A stretch of DNA of 63,914 nucleotides from an uncultured Alphaproteobacteria bacterium. GTDB lineage: Bacteria; Pseudomonadota; Alphaproteobacteria; RF32; CAG-239. Under the pieces are notes generated by a model, which worked only from the letters and a program-made list of their open reading frames with translations, searched no databases and was not told the origin of the DNA. The stretch is taken from NCBI GenBank assembly GCA_904501925.1, contig CAJGCO010000008.1, positions 1-63,914 on the forward strand, in the 5' to 3' direction. This document shows positions 62,181-63,914 of this stretch, one piece after another. A program made the translations under genes and the position numbers. Each line of letters begins with the position of its first letter. The stretch's first letter is position 1.

Positions 62181-63437
62181 ATGTTTTCAAAATTTGATTT
62201 TATGGTTGCAAATAGGTATTTGCGCGCAAAGAGAAAAGAAGGTTTTATTTCTGTTATAACATCTTTTGCTTTTATTGGTATTGCACTTGGAGTTGCAACG
62301 CTTATTATTGTCACATCTGTTATGAATGGATTCAAATCTGAGTTATTGGGCCGAATTTTAGGTATTAATGGGCATGTTACTATTTCTATGATTAGAAATG
62401 CTCCATTTAATAACTATCAAGAAGCTGTTAAAATATTAGAAAATGATATTCAAGGCGTAAATATTGCAATTCCAATGATTGAAAAACAATTGCTTGCTAC
62501 TGCTGGAAATAGTGCAGAAGGTGTGATGGTTAGAGGAATTAGAGCAAACGATATAAAGAAAAAACAAGTACTTCGTGATGGCTTTAAGGACTTTGATTTG
62601 AACTTGTTTAGTGGAGATACAGTTGTATTAGGTTCAAGACTAGCTAATAAATTAGGTGTTATTGAAGGAGATGAAATCACGCTACTCTCTCCTCAAGGAA
62701 AAATCACTATGTTTGGCACTGTTCCTAGGATGAAGACATATAGGGTTGCTGGAACTTTTAATTTTGGAATGTATGAATATGATGCAAACTTTATTTTTAT
62801 GCCGCTTGAAGCAACTCAAAAGTTTTTCTCTCTTAATGATGGTGTAACAACTATTGATGTTACACTAAGAGACGATGCTGATATTGAATATTCAAGACAG
62901 TTAATTTCTAGCGCCGTTCAAAGTTCTGGTAACAATGCATATGTGTATGACTATAGACAGACAAACTCTGCCTTCTTTAATGCTATCGATGTTGAACGTA
63001 ATGTTATGTTTATTGTACTTACTTTAATTATATTGGTAGCTGCATTTAATATTATTACAGGTTTAATTATGCTTGTTAAAGATAAAGGTAGAGATATTGC
63101 TGTTCTTCGTACAATGGGAGCCACCAAAGGAATGATTATGCGTGTATTCTTTTTAGATGGAGCATATATCGGTGTTGTTGGTACAGTTCTTGGAGTTACC
63201 CTTGGCTTGTTATTCTGTGATAACATTGAAAATATTAGACAATTTTTACAATCCATTGCCGGACGAGACTTATTTTCTGCAGAAATTTATTTCTTATCTC
63301 AATTACCAGCAAAAGTTGAAAGTGAAGTTGTAATTAGTGTGGCTGGAATTTCTCTGTTATTATCTTTCTTGGCTACACTTTACCCTGCTTATAGAGCTGC
63401 AAAGATGGATCCTGTGGAGGCTTTACGTTATGAATAA
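62181..63437 (+). CDS. LolC/LolE-type lipoprotein-releasing ABC transporter permease
   Basis: 418 residues from ATG 62181 (AAAGGAG spaced 8 nt). FtsX-type topology: one N-terminal membrane helix, a large periplasmic domain, then three C-terminal helices. LolC/E signatures: MVANRYLRAKRKEGFISVITSFAFIGIALGVATLIIVTSVMNGFKSELLGRILGINGH and MLVKDKGRDIAVLRTMGATKGMIMRVFFLDGAYIGVVGT. A single protein of this kind in alphaproteobacteria (LolF-like) serves as the permease homodimer. Extracts lipoproteins from the inner membrane for LolA. Overlaps lolD by 8 nt. Confidence 0.95.
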   Translation: MFSKFDFMVANRYLRAKRKEGFISVITSFAFIGIALGVATLIIVTSVMNGFKSELLGRILGINGHVTISMIRNAPFNNYQEAVKILENDIQGVNIAIPMIEKQLLATAGNSAEGVMVRGIRANDIKKKQVLRDGFKDFDLNLFSGDTVVLGSRLANKLGVIEGDEITLLSPQGKITMFGTVPRMKTYRVAGTFNFGMYEYDANFIFMPLEATQKFFSLNDGVTTIDVTLRDDADIEYSRQLISSAVQSSGNNAYVYDYRQTNSAFFNAIDVERNVMFIVLTLIILVAAFNIITGLIMLVKDKGRDIAVLRTMGATKGMIMRVFFLDGAYIGVVGTVLGVTLGLLFCDNIENIRQFLQSIAGRDLFSAEIYFLSQLPAKVESEVVISVAGISLLLSFLATLYPAYRAAKMDPVEALRYE

Positions 63438-63914
63438 AGATGTAAAAAATATTTTAGAATTAAGAGATGTAATCAAAACATATCGCCAAGGTAAACAAAC
63501 TCTCGAAGTATTATCTGGAGTTAATCTTGAAATTGGAAGTGGTGAAGTTGTTGCTCTAGTTGGGCAATCTGGTAGTGGTAAATCAACTCTATTACAAATT
63601 GCAGGGCTTCTTGACCACCCTACTTCAGGTAAAGTTATCATAGATGGTAAAGAAACAAAAAAAGCAAATGATGATTTAAGAACAACATTAAGAAGAGATA
63701 GTATTGGTTTTGTTTATCAATATCATAATTTACTTGGTGATTTTAATGCTCTTGAAAACGTAATGATACCTATGATGATTGCAGGATGTAGCAAAAAAGA
63801 TGCAAGCGAAAGAGCTTTATTCCTACTTGAAAAGCTTCATCTTTCTCACAGATTGAAACATCGTCCTGCTGAACTTTCTGGTGGTGAACAACAAAGAGTT
63901 GCAATAGCTAGAGC
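63430..63914 (+). CDS. lolD: LolD lipoprotein-releasing ABC transporter ATPase (3' truncated by window edge)
   Basis: Starts ATG 63430 inside the end of lolC/E (8-nt overlap), open to the right edge. Walker A LVGQSGSGKSTLLQIAGLLDHPTSG, Q-loop FVYQYHNLLGDFNALENV, and the ABC signature LSGGEQQRVAIAR at the very edge. The IAGLLDxPTSG strand and YQxHxLLxxFxAxENV are LolD-specific. Walker B and the His switch lie outside the window. Drives release of mature lipoproteins. Confidence 0.96.
   Translation, partial: MNKDVKNILELRDVIKTYRQGKQTLEVLSGVNLEIGSGEVVALVGQSGSGKSTLLQIAGLLDHPTSGKVIIDGKETKKANDDLRTTLRRDSIGFVYQYHNLLGDFNALENVMIPMMIAGCSKKDASERALFLLEKLHLSHRLKHRPAELSGGEQQRVAIAR

Overview
The window reads as chromosomal DNA of a very AT-rich Gram-negative alphaproteobacterium. 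Evidence for the class: a ChpT-type histidine phosphotransferase (CckA-ChpT-CtrA relay), an exact alphaproteobacterial LexA operator GTTC-N7-GTTC over the lexA promoter, LpxI rather than LpxH in the lipid A pathway, and an atpHAGDC cluster without the Fo genes. Outer-membrane genes (lpxI, lpxB, lolC/E-lolD, mlaEFD, beta-barrel proteins) confirm a diderm. Low G+C and small gaps fit the uncultured low-GC host-associated alphaproteobacteria, but that assignment is inference; no rRNA is present. Most genes have a visible Shine-Dalgarno (AGGAG-like) and several intergenic gaps have clear intrinsic terminators; usable sigma70-type promoters (TTGACA/TATAAT-like) can be picked out.

Layout. 1-6.8 kb: the end of a tandem array of CgeB-like glycosyltransferase-fold proteins, converging on the operon lpxI-lpxB-comEC. 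6.9-10.4 kb: initiator tRNA, a beta-barrel protein preceded by an unidentified structured RNA leader, an exported GH24 lysozyme and an exported endonuclease I. 10.5-21 kb: a HAD phosphatase/zeta-type kinase pair, an SDR protein, a MORN lipoprotein, GT2 glycosyltransferases, an HxlR regulator, psd, a GT-C membrane protein, trkH and an orphan gene. 21-32 kb: dut and a umuC-like polymerase diverging around a probable LexA site, a DsbA-like thiol oxidoreductase with an EF-hand partner, a second P-loop kinase, ackA, an RsmB-like methyltransferase, a histidine phosphatase, a DUF805 protein, lexA-mtnN and an esterase. 32-43.5 kb: two more CgeB-like proteins, an archaeal/eukaryal-type proS, two tandem orphan paralogues, GNAT, elbB, an M16 protease, and a beta-barrel/GtrII operon. 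43.5-50 kb: trmFO with two squalene/phytoene-synthase-like genes, then chpT and priA. 50-64 kb: atpHAGDC, a GT39 protein, a PfkB-like protein followed by mlaE-mlaF-mlaD-lipoprotein, an orphan gene, and lolC/E with the start of lolD.

The common theme is building and varying the cell envelope: lipid A (lpxI, lpxB), phospholipid (psd), lipid and lipoprotein trafficking (mla, lol), and many surface-sugar enzymes. The most interesting signals are (i) a roughly 205-nt structured RNA with competing pairings and a terminator 28 nt before the beta-barrel start codon; (ii) an 8-G tract inside the gtrII-like gene, a candidate phase-variation switch; (iii) four related membrane-anchored CgeB-like proteins, one internally duplicated; (iv) enzymes with altered catalytic residues (PfkB-like GAGN, squalene-synthase-like Asp motifs); and (v) several orphan genes, two transcription units of which have good promoters.
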